Source of the DNA: Microaerobacter geothermalis
GTDB taxonomy: Bacteria > Bacillota > Bacilli > DSM-22679
Assembly: GCF_021608135.1 (NCBI RefSeq)
Contig: NZ_JAKIHL010000002.1
Location: forward strand, 114,498-178,497
Direction of reading: 5' to 3'
Length of the DNA: 64,000 bases
Shown: piece by piece, positions 1-9,457 of the stretch
Layout of the letters: each line of letters begins with the position of its first letter
How positions within the stretch are numbered: position 1 is the first letter of the stretch
Made by a program: the position numbers and the translations under genes
The notes under the pieces: model-generated
What the model was told of the DNA's origin: nothing
Database searches by the model: none
What the model saw: only the letters and a program-made list of their open reading frames with translations

Positions 1-995
1 AGCCCGGAAATAGCCAATAAATGCAAAATTCCCAAATTCCGATAATCCTCTTCCAACTCCGCAGACACGGCTTTTCTTTCACCAAGAATCATCGCTTTTA
101 AGACTGAGGCTGCTTCACCCGAAGCAGTACTGACCGAATTTCCGGAATATAGAGTATCCAGTTGAGCAATCCATCGATTTTTCCATCGATCCAAAAATCG
201 AAGCGGGTTTCTCGATGTCCGAACAATTTCAATGTCACTGATGTTTTTCACTTTGGCGATCACATCAATATGCTGTCCCTTCAGGAACTGCCGATAATCA
301 AAGGCGCCAGGGTTCCTTGCTTCCGAAGGAAGGTTTAGGGTTCCCCTTATTTTTAACCATGTCCCTTTTTCCCATTGATTAAGTATGGGTATCTCGCTTT
401 CCCTTTTTAAATAGAGGTTGACCAGCACTTTTCCATCAACCTTAATTGATGTGATTCTCTTCGCCTGTTTAGAAATTATTTCATCATTTTGTTCAGGGCC
501 TCCTTTATGAGATTGTGCAAATGTTCCTCCATCTGATTGGTTGTTTAACTGTACAGAGGTTGTTTTTATAGTAAAACTGATCTTGTCTCCGTCCCGCTGC
601 GGGTAGGAAACTACTCTCCCCTCCAACCAAACGTCCTTCTCTCCATCAACAACCCACTCATCCAGAGGAGTATTCACCCATTTCAGATGAAATCCCATAT
701 ACATATTCCCCAGAAGAAAAAAGAACAACAAGAAAAGAAATCCCCTGCTTTTTCTTCTTAGGAAGCTAACGTTCCATTTTGGGCTATCCTGATATCCTAT
801 TATAATCTCCCGATTCAAAGCATCAGTTTGTCTAGTTGAAGACAGCAGCATAACGCAGGCTGTATTCAACAGCAAAAATACAATCAATAAGAATTGTAAC
901 ATGAAAGAAACGGGAAAGCGGGAATACAGGAATAAGCCCAAGGAAAAAGCGATGCTGCCTGCCAAAATTGGCCTGGACATCAATCGTCTAGACAT
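1..995 (-). CDS. comEC: ComEC/Rec2 DNA uptake channel, N-terminal part (runs off the window)
   Basis: Inner-membrane channel that carries single-stranded DNA into the cell during transformation. Reading the minus strand from an ATG at 995 gives 331 open codons to the window edge. The N-terminus has two hydrophobic stretches (about residues 12-50 and 80-105), then a beta-rich region (the DUF4131/OB-like part), and ends in LHLLAISG, the hallmark at the start of the ComEC competence domain. The rest of the membrane domain and any beta-lactamase-like domain lie outside the window. The start is chosen because GAGGAG lies 10 bases upstream. It follows comEB by 77 bases in the same direction, as in other comE operons. 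The ribosome binding site is inside a hairpin (separate entry). Confidence 0.92.
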   Translation of the reverse strand, partial: MSRRLMSRPILAGSIAFSLGLFLYSRFPVSFMLQFLLIVFLLLNTACVMLLSSTRQTDALNREIIIGYQDSPKWNVSFLRRKSRGFLFLLFFFLLGNMYMGFHLKWVNTPLDEWVVDGEKDVWLEGRVVSYPQRDGDKISFTIKTTSVQLNNQSDGGTFAQSHKGGPEQNDEIISKQAKRITSIKVDGKVLVNLYLKRESEIPILNQWEKGTWLKIRGTLNLPSEARNPGAFDYRQFLKGQHIDVIAKVKNISDIEIVRTSRNPLRFLDRWKNRWIAQLDTLYSGNSVSTASGEAASVLKAMILGERKAVSAELEEDYRNLGILHLLAISG

Positions 996-1000
996 AAAAA

Positions 1001-1025
1001 CACATCTCCTCATTTCAGAGATGTG
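1001..1025 (-). promoter_or_regulatory. Hairpin covering the comEC ribosome binding site
   Basis: Perfect 8-base arms CACATCTC/GAGATGTG separated by 9 bases lie between comEB and comEC. On the minus strand the GAGGAG of comEC is inside this structure and a short T run follows it. It could lower comEC translation or act as a weak terminator. The structure is seen; the role is inferred. Confidence 0.5.
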
Positions 1026-1072
1026 TTTCCATTTCGATAAAAAATTGCCATTTCCTGCATCATTCGATTTTT

Positions 1073-1555
1073 TTAGTCAATAATGGTATTAACGATTTCC
1101 TGTGGAGGAATATAGTTTTCCAGTTGCCGAAAATGGATTCCCTTTTGTGCCATCAATCTCTTCACCTTCTCCTCATCCTTCTTATAGGAGCGGTGATAAA
1201 CAATTTCTTTCACCCCGCTGTTGGCCAGCATATTGGCACAGGTCCAGCAGGGTTGGTCGGTGACGTAGACCGTGGCTCCTTCCCGGTCTTCCCGGTCAGT
1301 AAATAACAACAGATTCTGTTCGGCATGAATCGTGCGGATACAGCGTTCTTTTTTCTCGCCGTTCTCTTCATATGCAACAACCAAACAGCCATCTTCATAA
1401 CAATCCCGTACTCCCATGGGAGCACCATTATAAGAACTGCCAAGCAGCATCTTGTTTTTACACATAATCGCTCCCACATGCCTTCGCGGGCAAGTGGCCC
1501 TTGTCGAGGCCATATAAGCCATATCCATGAAATAGTGATCCCAAGACTTTCTCAT
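1073..1555 (-). CDS. comEB: ComEB, dCMP deaminase family
   Basis: Zinc-dependent deoxycytidylate deaminase family protein of the late competence operon; it converts dCMP to dUMP and feeds dTMP synthesis. The zinc site is visible as HAE (about residues 77-79) and PCWTC (about 102-106), in the right order and spacing for the family. The start is the ATG in AGGAGGAG-AAT-ATG; an upstream ATG pair nine codons earlier has a much weaker ribosome binding site. About 160 residues, normal for the family. It is followed by comEC, but comEA, which normally precedes it, lies about 16 kb away. Confidence 0.93.
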   Translation of the reverse strand: MRKSWDHYFMDMAYMASTRATCPRRHVGAIMCKNKMLLGSSYNGAPMGVRDCYEDGCLVVAYEENGEKKERCIRTIHAEQNLLLFTDREDREGATVYVTDQPCWTCANMLANSGVKEIVYHRSYKKDEEKVKRLMAQKGIHFRQLENYIPPQEIVNTIID

Positions 1556-1714
1556 ATTCTCCTCCTGGTATTTTTTCATCATCCTTTTTTAAAGCAACTG
1601 TACCTTTCACTGGGACGAAAATACTGTTATGATAGGAAGGTGAATCATTTTTCCCTATCATATATCAAAATGACATGCAGTAAAAGTTCATTTTATTTGT
1701 ATGGACTAAAACTA

Positions 1715-1927
1715 TATAGACGGAATTAAAGAATTCACTAAGGACAGCCTTCGAGTTCGTACTTAAGCGGTGAGGCTAAAGAACGGGAATTAGCCCTCAA
1801 ACTGACTCCACCCTTGAAATACCTAGGTGTTTTTGAGGGCTCCGTTCTTTAGTCTTGAAGCGAACTTGAATCACTTCTCGATTGAACTCGACAAGCAGAC
1901 GTGTGAATTTTTAATTCCACATCTATA
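1715..1927. repeat. Palindromic repeat, family A, long form (copy 1)
   Basis: About 213 bases beginning TATAGACGGAATTAAAG and ending in the imperfect inverse of that sequence (…TTAATTCCACATCTATA). The two halves pair over most of their length. The centre has a second inverted repeat (CTAAAGAACGG… pairing with …CCGTTCTTTAG). An inverted copy lies at 13627-13837 and a deleted form at 3981-4102. There is no coding capacity. The size, terminal inverted repeats and TA-containing ends resemble a MITE; mobility is inferred. Confidence 0.75.
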
Positions 1928-1970
1928 AAGTACTTCATAAAAAAGTTTCTTCGGCTAAAGGAGTTTTAAG

Positions 1971-3902
1971 ATGTGCGGATTTGTCACCTTGTTTAATAAA
2001 AATCAACAACCGGTCAATCCTGATTTGTTAAAGAAAATGACAGACATGATCATGCACCGCGGTCCGGATGATGAAGGTTTTTATTTTTCCGACCATGTAG
2101 GGCTGGGATTTCGACGATTAAGCATCATTGATCTGGAAGGGGGGCATCAACCCCTCACCAATGAAACCGAAGATATTTGGATGGTCTTTAATGGTGAAAT
2201 ATACAATTACAAAGAGTTAAGATCCTGGTTGATGGATAAGGGTCATCAATTCAATACAGATTCTGACTCAGAAACCATCATTCACTTGTACGAAGAGTTG
2301 GGTGAAGAGACGCCAACTCGACTGCGAGGAATGTTTGCCTTCGTGATTTGGGATAAGCGAACCCATACCCTGTTTGGTGCTAGGGATCATTTCGGGATCA
2401 AACCACTATATTGGGCGGAAACCTCATCTTCCTACGCCTTTGCATCTGAAATTAAAAGTATCATGGAACTTGAAGGAGTAAACCAACAAATTAATCCAAC
2501 GTCATTGGTCCATTATCTTACCTTTCAATATACTCCTGACCCTGAAACGATGTTTTCCAATGTCCATAAGATTCCACCGGGTCATTTCTTTGCCATTCAA
2601 CACGGTTCTCTAAAAATAAAGCCTTACTGGGAAGTTCGCTTTGCTCCGGATGAAAGTAAACCCTTCTCTTATTTTGTGGAAAAAACGAGGGATATCTTAA
2701 CGGAATCCGTAGAAAAACACCGCATGAGCGATGTGCCCAGGGGTGCATTTTTATCTAGCGGTGTTGACTCCACAACCATTGTCGCCCTTCTTAGGCAGTA
2801 CGAAGACGTCAAAACATTCTCTGTTGGTTTTGATATTCCAGGTTACAGTGAATTGGATTATGCCCGCCGCTCGGCTAATTATCTTGGAACCCAACATCAT
2901 GAAGTCACCATTAACGCCAAGCAGTATCTGGACAAACTTCCGCAATTGGTTTGGCATCAGGATGATCCCGTGGCCGATCCCTCGGCCATTGCCTTATATT
3001 TTGTTGCCGAATTAGCCAGCAAATATATTACGGTGGTATTGTCGGGAGAAGGAGCCGATGAATTTTTTGGCGGGTATAATATTTACAGGGAACCCGAATC
3101 TCTCAAAATATTTTCTACCTTGCCCAGTTGGCTAAGATCGGGATTGGGTCAAGCGGCCAAAATCCTTCCTGCAGGTGTAAAAGGACGAAATTTCCTGATA
3201 AGAGGCTCAAAATCGGTTGAGGAAAGGTTCTTTGGAAATGCCTTTCTCTTCTCCGAGGAGTTAAAACAATCAGTATTATCTCCAAATTTTCCTTACCCAC
3301 TACATTCACCCATGGAGATTACCAAACCATACTATGATCAAGTCCAATCCTATGATGATACCACCAAGATGCAGTACATTGACATTCATACTTGGCTCCC
3401 TGGAAATATCCTGATGAAAGCGGATAAAATGACAATGGCCAATTCCCTGGAGTTGCGGGTTCCTTTTATTGACCCTGAAGTTTTCCAATTTGCCTCGTCC
3501 ATTCCGGTAAGATATAAAATTGCCAATGGCACCACAAAGTTTGTACTGAGGGAAGCGATGAAGGATCTAATTCCTGAAGAAATTCACATGAGAAGAAAGC
3601 TGGGATTCCCTGTACCCACGCGGGTCTGGCTGAAAAATGAATTCTACAGCTGGGCGAAGGAATTAATTTATGATTCTAAAGCTGGACATCTTATTAATAA
3701 ATCGTACTTGTTTTATCTGTTGGATGAACACAAAGAAGAGAGAGCTGATCATAGCCGCAAAATTTGGGCGGTACTCATATTTCTCCTGTGGCACCAAATT
3801 TATGTGGAAAAAGCGATTTCCTTTCAACCCTATGTCAGCCCATTAATTTCAGAAAGGGAAAGCAGAAAGGAAAATAGGAAAGAGATCACAATCGGATCAT
3901 AG
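1971..3902 (+). CDS. asnB: Asparagine synthetase (glutamine-hydrolysing)
   Basis: Makes asparagine from aspartate, ATP and glutamine. Domains in order: N-terminal class II glutamine amidotransferase with the essential Cys2 directly after Met1 (MCGF), RGPDDEG at about 30-36 and FNGEIYNY at about 73-80; then the ATP pyrophosphatase synthetase domain with LSSGVDST at 261-268, a variant of the usual SGGxDS loop. 643 residues, typical for AsnB/AsnO. AAAGGAG lies 9 bases before the ATG. It stands alone, between two palindromic repeats and a terminator, unrelated in direction or function to the comE genes it separates. Which B. subtilis paralogue it matches (AsnB, AsnH or AsnO) cannot be decided here. 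Confidence 0.93.
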   Translation: MCGFVTLFNKNQQPVNPDLLKKMTDMIMHRGPDDEGFYFSDHVGLGFRRLSIIDLEGGHQPLTNETEDIWMVFNGEIYNYKELRSWLMDKGHQFNTDSDSETIIHLYEELGEETPTRLRGMFAFVIWDKRTHTLFGARDHFGIKPLYWAETSSSYAFASEIKSIMELEGVNQQINPTSLVHYLTFQYTPDPETMFSNVHKIPPGHFFAIQHGSLKIKPYWEVRFAPDESKPFSYFVEKTRDILTESVEKHRMSDVPRGAFLSSGVDSTTIVALLRQYEDVKTFSVGFDIPGYSELDYARRSANYLGTQHHEVTINAKQYLDKLPQLVWHQDDPVADPSAIALYFVAELASKYITVVLSGEGADEFFGGYNIYREPESLKIFSTLPSWLRSGLGQAAKILPAGVKGRNFLIRGSKSVEERFFGNAFLFSEELKQSVLSPNFPYPLHSPMEITKPYYDQVQSYDDTTKMQYIDIHTWLPGNILMKADKMTMANSLELRVPFIDPEVFQFASSIPVRYKIANGTTKFVLREAMKDLIPEEIHMRRKLGFPVPTRVWLKNEFYSWAKELIYDSKAGHLINKSYLFYLLDEHKEERADHSRKIWAVLIFLLWHQIYVEKAISFQPYVSPLISERESRKENRKEITIGS

Positions 3903-3922
3903 CCGGCACTTGATTTCCACTG

Positions 3923-3971
3923 AAAAAGCAACCATTTTTTCTGCCACTAAACAGGGAATGGTTGCTTTTTA
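3923..3971 (+). terminator. Intrinsic terminator after asnB
   Basis: Arms AAAAGCAACCATT / AATGGTTGCTTTT ending in a T run, 20 bases after the asnB stop codon. Confidence 0.8.
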
Positions 3972-3980
3972 CATAATCTA

Positions 3981-4102
3981 CATAGACGGAATTAAAGATT
4001 TATTCGGACAGCCTTCGAGTTCGTACGAAGCGGACCGGATCTGAATCACTTCCTGACGAACTCGACTATCGGATGAGTAAATCTTTAATTCCAGATCTAT
4101 AC
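3981..4102. repeat. Palindromic repeat, family A, short form
   Basis: It has the same ends as the long form at 1715 (TAGACGGAATTAAAGATT … TCTTTAATTCCAGATCTATA) and the shared segments CAGCCTTCGAGTTCGTAC and GAATCACTTCCTGACGAACTC. It lacks the roughly 90-base central hairpin. It lies between asnB and the converging sugar transporter operon. Confidence 0.7.
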
Positions 4103-4147
4103 TACATTCATTGAGTAGTGAAAACAATTACCTAACTTTATGGTAGA

Positions 4148-5353
4148 TTAGCTTCTTTTATTACGGGTCATCACGTCAAAGATTACCGCTAAGGCCAATA
4201 CGCCACCCCGAATGATATACTGATAGGAGATGCCGACTCCGAGCAAGTTCATACCGTTGGATAAGGAAGCCATTACGAGTGCACCTACAATCGCTCCCGT
4301 TACTTTACCGACTCCGCCTGCAGCGGATACTCCACCGACAAACGCGGCCGCAATGGCGTCAAGTTCGAACAATGTACCTGCTGTTGTTGTTGCAGATTGC
4401 AAACGGGCAGTGAATAAAATGCCGGAGAGTGCCGAAAGCATCCCCATGGAACCGAAAACGATGTACGTTATTTTTTTGACATTGATTCCGCTTAAATGTG
4501 CCGCTTCTGGATTGCTTCCCATAGCGTAAATATGTCTGCCAAGCACCGTCCTTGTTGTAATAAAGTGATAGATAGCAACAACCAGTAGCGTAATGATAAC
4601 CGTCCAGGAAAACCCGTTATACCCTGCAAGAATCCATGTAATATAAGCTATGATCGATGAAACAAATACTAATTTAATAATAAATATCCCTCTAGACATT
4701 ACTTCAAATTGATACTTGAGTTTATTTTTACGTTTGGATATTTCACTGATAATATACAACACGATACTCAACCCGCCCAAGATCAAAGAGAGCAGATTCA
4801 ACCCATTCACTTGCACAATGGAAGGGATATATCCATTACCAAGCGCATTAAACGATTCATCCTTGATGATAATCGTTCCGGTTTTTTCCGTTACTTGAAG
4901 AAGAGCTCCTCTAAAAATGAGCCATCCCGCTAACGTAGCGACAAAGGAAGGGATCCCGATCTGAGCGATTAGCAAGCCATTGAATAGGCCGATAATGATA
5001 CCAAGTACAAGAACGATCGGTACTGTCACATAAGTCGGCAGACCCATCTGTGTAAGAAGAATTGCAGCAATCGCTCCCATGAATCCGGCTAAAAATCCAA
5101 CGGATAGATCGATATGCCGGATCACAATAACAATCGTCATGCCGACAGCCAATACAGCAATATATCCGGTTGCATCCAGAAGATTGCTTATGTTGCGGGA
5201 TGAAATGAAAAGTCCATCCGTCAGGATCGAAAAAGTAAGTATGATGACGAATAGGGCGATATACATCCCATATTCACGAATATTTACTTTGAGTAATGAC
5301 TTTGCTTCATTAAAGAAATTTATAGGCGTCTTTTTTTCTGAAGTAAAGTTCAT
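4148..5353 (-). CDS. gguB: Monosaccharide ABC transporter permease (GguB/XylH type)
   Basis: Membrane-spanning subunit of a CUT2-family sugar importer. The 401 residues have about ten hydrophobic segments and the family motifs GMTIVIVIRHIDLSVG (about 94-109) and AAAFVGGVSAAGG near the C-terminus, as in XylH, MglC and GguB. AGGAGG lies 8 bases before the ATG, 11 bases after the ATPase gene stops. Last gene of the binding protein-ATPase-permease operon. The extended hydrophilic insert in the middle is typical of the GguB/XylH subgroup rather than RbsC. The substrate is probably xylose or several monosaccharides, inferred from the neighbouring binding proteins. Confidence 0.9.
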   Translation of the reverse strand: MNFTSEKKTPINFFNEAKSLLKVNIREYGMYIALFVIILTFSILTDGLFISSRNISNLLDATGYIAVLAVGMTIVIVIRHIDLSVGFLAGFMGAIAAILLTQMGLPTYVTVPIVLVLGIIIGLFNGLLIAQIGIPSFVATLAGWLIFRGALLQVTEKTGTIIIKDESFNALGNGYIPSIVQVNGLNLLSLILGGLSIVLYIISEISKRKNKLKYQFEVMSRGIFIIKLVFVSSIIAYITWILAGYNGFSWTVIITLLVVAIYHFITTRTVLGRHIYAMGSNPEAAHLSGINVKKITYIVFGSMGMLSALSGILFTARLQSATTTAGTLFELDAIAAAFVGGVSAAGGVGKVTGAIVGALVMASLSNGMNLLGVGISYQYIIRGGVLALAVIFDVMTRNKRS

Positions 5354-5364
5354 GAGGTTCCCTC

Positions 5365-6885
5365 CTATTGGGTGGCAAGGTTCATTATTTTTTCTTGATC
5401 GGCCTCGTCTATCGACAATTCGCCTTTAATCTCGCCTTCAGCCATGACATACACGCGGTCACTCATCCCCAGCACCTCGCCAAGTTCTGATGAAATCATG
5501 ATAATACTCATGCCTTCGCTGATTAGTTTATTCATGATCGTATAAATTTCGAATTTAGCTCCCACGTCTATGCCTCGTGTAGGTTCATCCAAGATTAACA
5601 GCTTCGGTCCAAGGAACAACCACTTGGCCAATGATACTTTTTGTTGATTACCACCACTCAAGTTGCCAACAATTTGTTCCACTGAAGACGCTTTAATGTT
5701 CATTGACTCTTTATATCCATTTGAGATTTTTATTTCTTCGTTATCATTAATAATTCCATTGATAGAAATGTCATGCAGATTCGCCACAGATATATTGTTT
5801 TTAATATCCCGAATCAAAAACAGCCCATTTCCCTTTCGATCCTCCGTGACATATGCAATGCCTGCTTTGATCGCTTCACTGGGGCGTTTGAATACGCAAG
5901 GAACCCCATCCAAAAATAATTCGCCTTGTAGTTTATAAGACTTGGAATTTCCGAAAATGCTTAACGCAAGTTCCGTTCGTCCTGAACCCATTAAGCCGGC
6001 GATGCCGACGATTTCTCCCTTTTTAACATGAAGATGAATATTTTTTAGGACTTGTCGTCCTAGTTGAGCATCGTAGGCGGACCAATTGTGAAGTTCCAGC
6101 ACTTTATCGCCAAAATTTTTGTTTGTTCTCTTAGGATAAATATCATCGATTTCTCGGCCAACCATGTTCTTGATAATGACGCTCTCAGAAATTTCGCTTT
6201 TGTCGGCGTCCAATGTGCAAATCGTTCGGCCATCGCGCAACACAGTCACTTTATCCGCAATTGAAATCACTTCTTTCAGCTTGTGCGAAATCATGATACA
6301 AGTAATACCCTGATTTTTTAACTCGGTCAGCAGATGGAGCAGATTCTCACTCTCGTTCTCATTGAGTGCCGCTGTCGGCTCGTCTAGAATGAGCAACTTT
6401 ACGTTTTTGCTTAAGGCTTTGGCGATCTCCACCAATTGTTGTTTACCCACGCCCAAATCTTTAATCAACATTTCCGGATTCACATTTAACTTCACTTTTT
6501 GCAACATTTGTTTGGCTTGTACAATCGTATGGTTCCAGTCTATGAATGCGCCACGCTTCACTTCATTACCGACAAATATATTTTCGTATATCGTAAGGTC
6601 CGGAAATAACGCCAGCTCTTGGTATATGATACCAATGCCTACCTTTACGCTGTCGCTGATTTTGTTGAACTTTTGCACATTGCCTTCGAACACGATGTCC
6701 CCCTGATACGATCCGTAGGGATATACCCCGCTGAGCACCTTCATTAACGTGGATTTCCCTGCACCATTTTCGCCGACTAAGCAATGGATCTCGCCTTTTT
6801 TCACCTTGAAATTTACGTTGGTGAGCGCCTTAACCCCCGTAAACTCCTTGGAAATCTGATTCATCTCCAAAATATATTCGCTCAT
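5365..6885 (-). CDS. gguA: Monosaccharide ABC transporter ATP-binding protein (GguA/XylG type)
   Basis: Energises the sugar importer. Two tandem ABC domains in one 506-residue chain, as in all CUT2 ATPases. The first has Walker A GENGAGKST (about 38-46) and Walker B LLILDEPTAAL. The second has a degenerate Walker A region (GLMGSGRTE) and a signature LSGGNQQKV followed by LLILDEPTRGID. This asymmetry is normal for MglA/XylG/GguA proteins. The start has AAGGGGGG upstream. It lies between the binding protein and permease genes. Confidence 0.93.
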   Translation of the reverse strand: MSEYILEMNQISKEFTGVKALTNVNFKVKKGEIHCLVGENGAGKSTLMKVLSGVYPYGSYQGDIVFEGNVQKFNKISDSVKVGIGIIYQELALFPDLTIYENIFVGNEVKRGAFIDWNHTIVQAKQMLQKVKLNVNPEMLIKDLGVGKQQLVEIAKALSKNVKLLILDEPTAALNENESENLLHLLTELKNQGITCIMISHKLKEVISIADKVTVLRDGRTICTLDADKSEISESVIIKNMVGREIDDIYPKRTNKNFGDKVLELHNWSAYDAQLGRQVLKNIHLHVKKGEIVGIAGLMGSGRTELALSIFGNSKSYKLQGELFLDGVPCVFKRPSEAIKAGIAYVTEDRKGNGLFLIRDIKNNISVANLHDISINGIINDNEEIKISNGYKESMNIKASSVEQIVGNLSGGNQQKVSLAKWLFLGPKLLILDEPTRGIDVGAKFEIYTIMNKLISEGMSIIMISSELGEVLGMSDRVYVMAEGEIKGELSIDEADQEKIMNLATQ

Positions 6886-6977
6886 CTTGCTGTCCCCCCT
6901 TGACTAAACAACGTTTATAATTGCGGAGTAATGATAGCAGATCTATCAATACTCCGCACCTTGCTTATGCTTATTTG

Positions 6978-8114
6978 TTATTCCAGTCCAGTGAAGTCAC
7001 TCGCTTGGTAATAACCCGAATCTATTATTTCTTTCTTCACGTTGTTTTTGTCAACGACAATCACATCTGTTTGCTTTGCTTTCACATCGATCTTGCCATT
7101 GTTGTAAGAACCCGTCGTTTCAGGAGTTTTTCCGTCGAGGATGGATACGGCCATACCCATGGCATCTTTAACGAGTGTACGAACATCTTTGAAGACCGTC
7201 ATCGATTGTTTGCCGTCGATGATGTACTGTATCGAAGCCTTCTCCGCATCTTGCCCGGTTACGACATAGCTTGTTATCGCACTGTCGGATGCAAATACGT
7301 CTGCGATCGCACGTGCGGTGCCGTCATTCGGTGCCAGGATGGCAACGTCGCCTTTCATGTCTGCTGCTGCAGCCGTTAAATGTGTTTGCGCCTTGTTTTT
7401 CGCTTCATTGGGATCCCAGTTGGTCGTCACTTGACCAATAATTTTACTTAATTGATCGCGGGATAGCTCAGCTGTATCTTGCAAAGCGACAGCTTCGCTG
7501 GAGTTGGCGACCTTAAACGTTCCGTCTGCGATTTTAGGCTGAAGTACGCTCCACGCACCTTGGAAGAACAAGAATGCGTTATTATCAGAAGCAGCTCCAG
7601 CATACAAGTATAACGGTACCCCTGTACCTTTTGTGTTATCGATCAAATATTGTGCTTGGGCTTCACCTACCGCAAAGCTGTCGAAGGTAACGTAGTAATC
7701 CACCGCATCCGTATCTGTGATCAAACGGTCGTAAGCAATAACTGTGATCCCTTCTTTTTTGGCAGCTTCTGCCGCAGCGGCAGCTGCAGCGCCGTCTTGC
7801 GGAGTAATAATCAACACTTTAATTCCTTTGCTAATCAAAGTTTCAACATTTTCTTTTTCTTTAGCAGGAGAACCTTGGCTGAACAAAATTTCGGTCGTAT
7901 ACTTTGTTCCCTCCAAAGCTTCTTTAAATCTTTGTTCATCCTGTACCCAACGCGGCTCATCTTTGGTAGGCAATACAATGCCGACGCTTACTCCGCTGCC
8001 GGTTCCTCCGTCACTGCTTCTCCCGTTACTGCTTTCTCCGCTGCAGGCTGACAGAACAAAAGCAATCATCATGACACCTAGCAGAAGAGTAAACCTTTTT
8101 AAACTCTTTTTCAC
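6978..8114 (-). CDS. chvE: ChvE-like monosaccharide-binding lipoprotein
   Basis: Extracellular sugar receptor of the importer. A GTG start preceded by AGAGGGG is preferred over an in-frame ATG 19 codons upstream. It gives a lipoprotein signal with lipobox LSAC (Cys24) followed by a Ser/Gly-rich linker. The mature part is a type 1 periplasmic-binding fold: VGIVLPTKDEPRW, then VLIITPQDGAAAA, VIAYDRLI and a late GQDAEKAS segment, as in ChvE and XylF. First gene of the transporter operon, with its own candidate promoter and a terminator upstream that separates it from the sensor genes. The exact sugar cannot be read from the sequence. Confidence 0.9.
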   Translation of the reverse strand: MKKSLKRFTLLLGVMMIAFVLSACSGESSNGRSSDGGTGSGVSVGIVLPTKDEPRWVQDEQRFKEALEGTKYTTEILFSQGSPAKEKENVETLISKGIKVLIITPQDGAAAAAAAEAAKKEGITVIAYDRLITDTDAVDYYVTFDSFAVGEAQAQYLIDNTKGTGVPLYLYAGAASDNNAFLFFQGAWSVLQPKIADGTFKVANSSEAVALQDTAELSRDQLSKIIGQVTTNWDPNEAKNKAQTHLTAAAADMKGDVAILAPNDGTARAIADVFASDSAITSYVVTGQDAEKASIQYIIDGKQSMTVFKDVRTLVKDAMGMAVSILDGKTPETTGSYNNGKIDVKAKQTDVIVVDKNNVKKEIIDSGYYQASDFTGLE

Positions 8115-8232
8115 TTTTAACCCCTCTTTCTTACACATGGTTATATAATTCAGCTTGCCTGACACGTTCAAGCCTTAAAATAATTTTATCTGTGATTCTC
8201 CATTCGGACACTAGACAGGTTTTTGTGATGAT

Positions 8233-8261
8233 AGAATATTTTTGTAAAATTCTTAAAACAA
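8233..8261 (-). promoter_or_regulatory. Candidate sigma-A promoter of the sugar transporter operon
   Basis: On the minus strand TTGTTT, a 17-base spacer, then TATTCT, about 120 bases before the chvE-like start and downstream of the terminator at 8300. The -35 is imperfect, as expected for an activator-dependent promoter; the AraC-type regulator encoded upstream is the likely activator. Confidence 0.45.
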
Positions 8262-8299
8262 AAAGTCTCAAGTTGTTCATTCTGTACTATTTTAAGGAC

Positions 8300-8327
8300 A
8301 AAAAAATACAGGCTGCTGTCAGCCTGT
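8300..8327 (-). terminator. Terminator between the sensor operon and the transporter operon
   Basis: Minus-strand arms ACAGGCTG/CAGCCTGT with a 4-base loop, followed by ATTTTTTT. It ends transcription of the sensor genes before chvE. A repeat-end fragment (TATATAGACGGAACTAAA) lies directly upstream at 8329-8346. Confidence 0.8.
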
Positions 8328-8350
8328 GTATATAGACGGAACTAAAATAG

Positions 8351-9427
8351 TCATTCATTTTTGAGATTCCGATAAACTTCGTCACGACGATGAAAACCAT
8401 CCTTAATGATCGTTTCATCTATGTTATCTTTATCAACCGCTATCGGTTCCAAAAAATAATAGGGTATATCATATTTGCCGTCAAAAATTGTAGTAGATAT
8501 GTCCAGTTTCTCTCCTTTGGCCAGTTTAATCGCCAATTCTGCTGTCGCCCTCGCTAACTGATCGATAGGTTTATAGACAGTCATCAACTGGGATCCTTCG
8601 ACGATTCGCTGACTGGCCGCCAAGTCCGCGTCTTGTCCCACCACCTTAGTCTTCCCCGCCAGTCTATACTCAGCCAATGCTCTGATCGCTCCCCCGGCCA
8701 ATCCGTCATTACCGGCCAAGATGGCATCAATCTTCGTTCTCTGTTGCAATAGAACATCGGTTATTCGGAAAGCCCTTTCAATGAGCCAGTCATCAGCCCA
8801 TTCCTCAGCAATTATCTTTATGTCACCGCTTTCAATTTTTGAATTCAACACTTTGCTGTATCCTTCCTTGACTAACCTGGTATTATTGTCCGTTTTGGCT
8901 CCGTTTATAATAAGATAGTTTCCTTCAGGTACTGCTTCCAATAGATGACGGGCCATCAACTCTCCTACTTTTTCGTTATCAAAGGAAATATACAAGTCTA
9001 CATTTGACTTCAGAACCAGTCTGTCATATGAAATCACTTTGACTCCCTCTTTCTGAGCCATTTGTACAGCCGCCGCCGCCCTTTGCAAATCATTGGGTAC
9101 GATAATTAACACATCAATATTTTGGTCCAATAAATATCTTACCTGTTTTAACTGGTCTTCATCATCATTATTGGCATTTTGAACAATGATGTCTGCCCCA
9201 AGTTCTCTGACCATGGCCATGAGAATGTCTCTGTCTTTGATCCACCGTTCTTCCTTCAACGTTCCCAGAGAAAAGCCAATTTTTATGCCGGTGTCGGAGC
9301 CATTACTGCCTTCGCTTGCCTGATCAGCTTTGACATCGAGATAGATATTGGCACCCAAAAATACGAGCATAATCAACAGAATACCAGTCAGGATCCCGAT
9401 TAGCATCCTTCTTGTAGTTACTTTCAT
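8351..9427 (-). CDS. Membrane-anchored XylF-like sugar-binding protein
   Basis: Type 1 periplasmic-binding protein of the D-xylose (XylF) type: KIGFSLGTLKEERW near residue 48, VLIIVPND, VISYDRL, AGNDGLAGGA and a C-terminal GQDADLAASQRIVEG. Instead of a lipobox it has one N-terminal transmembrane segment (about 9-29) with no Cys, so the receptor is tethered and probably a sensor rather than a transport receptor. It follows the AraC-type response regulator by 30 bases and is in the same operon. XylFII proteins that work with LytS/YesN kinases have the same anchoring. The sugar specificity is inferred. Confidence 0.82.
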   Translation of the reverse strand: MKVTTRRMLIGILTGILLIMLVFLGANIYLDVKADQASEGSNGSDTGIKIGFSLGTLKEERWIKDRDILMAMVRELGADIIVQNANNDDEDQLKQVRYLLDQNIDVLIIVPNDLQRAAAAVQMAQKEGVKVISYDRLVLKSNVDLYISFDNEKVGELMARHLLEAVPEGNYLIINGAKTDNNTRLVKEGYSKVLNSKIESGDIKIIAEEWADDWLIERAFRITDVLLQQRTKIDAILAGNDGLAGGAIRALAEYRLAGKTKVVGQDADLAASQRIVEGSQLMTVYKPIDQLARATAELAIKLAKGEKLDISTTIFDGKYDIPYYFLEPIAVDKDNIDETIIKDGFHRRDEVYRNLKNE

Positions 9428-9457
9428 TTATTTCACCTTCCCCTAGGATAAATTGGT

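Noticed and set aside
1325..1729. 134-codon plus-strand frame
   Set aside because: Mostly antisense to comEB and runs into the repeat; no ribosome binding site.
1715..4102. CRISPR array
   Set aside because: The repeated units are long palindromes separated by genes, not short direct repeats with regular spacers.
6921..7379. 152-codon plus-strand frame
   Set aside because: It is antisense to the chvE-like gene, with composition expected of a shadow frame.
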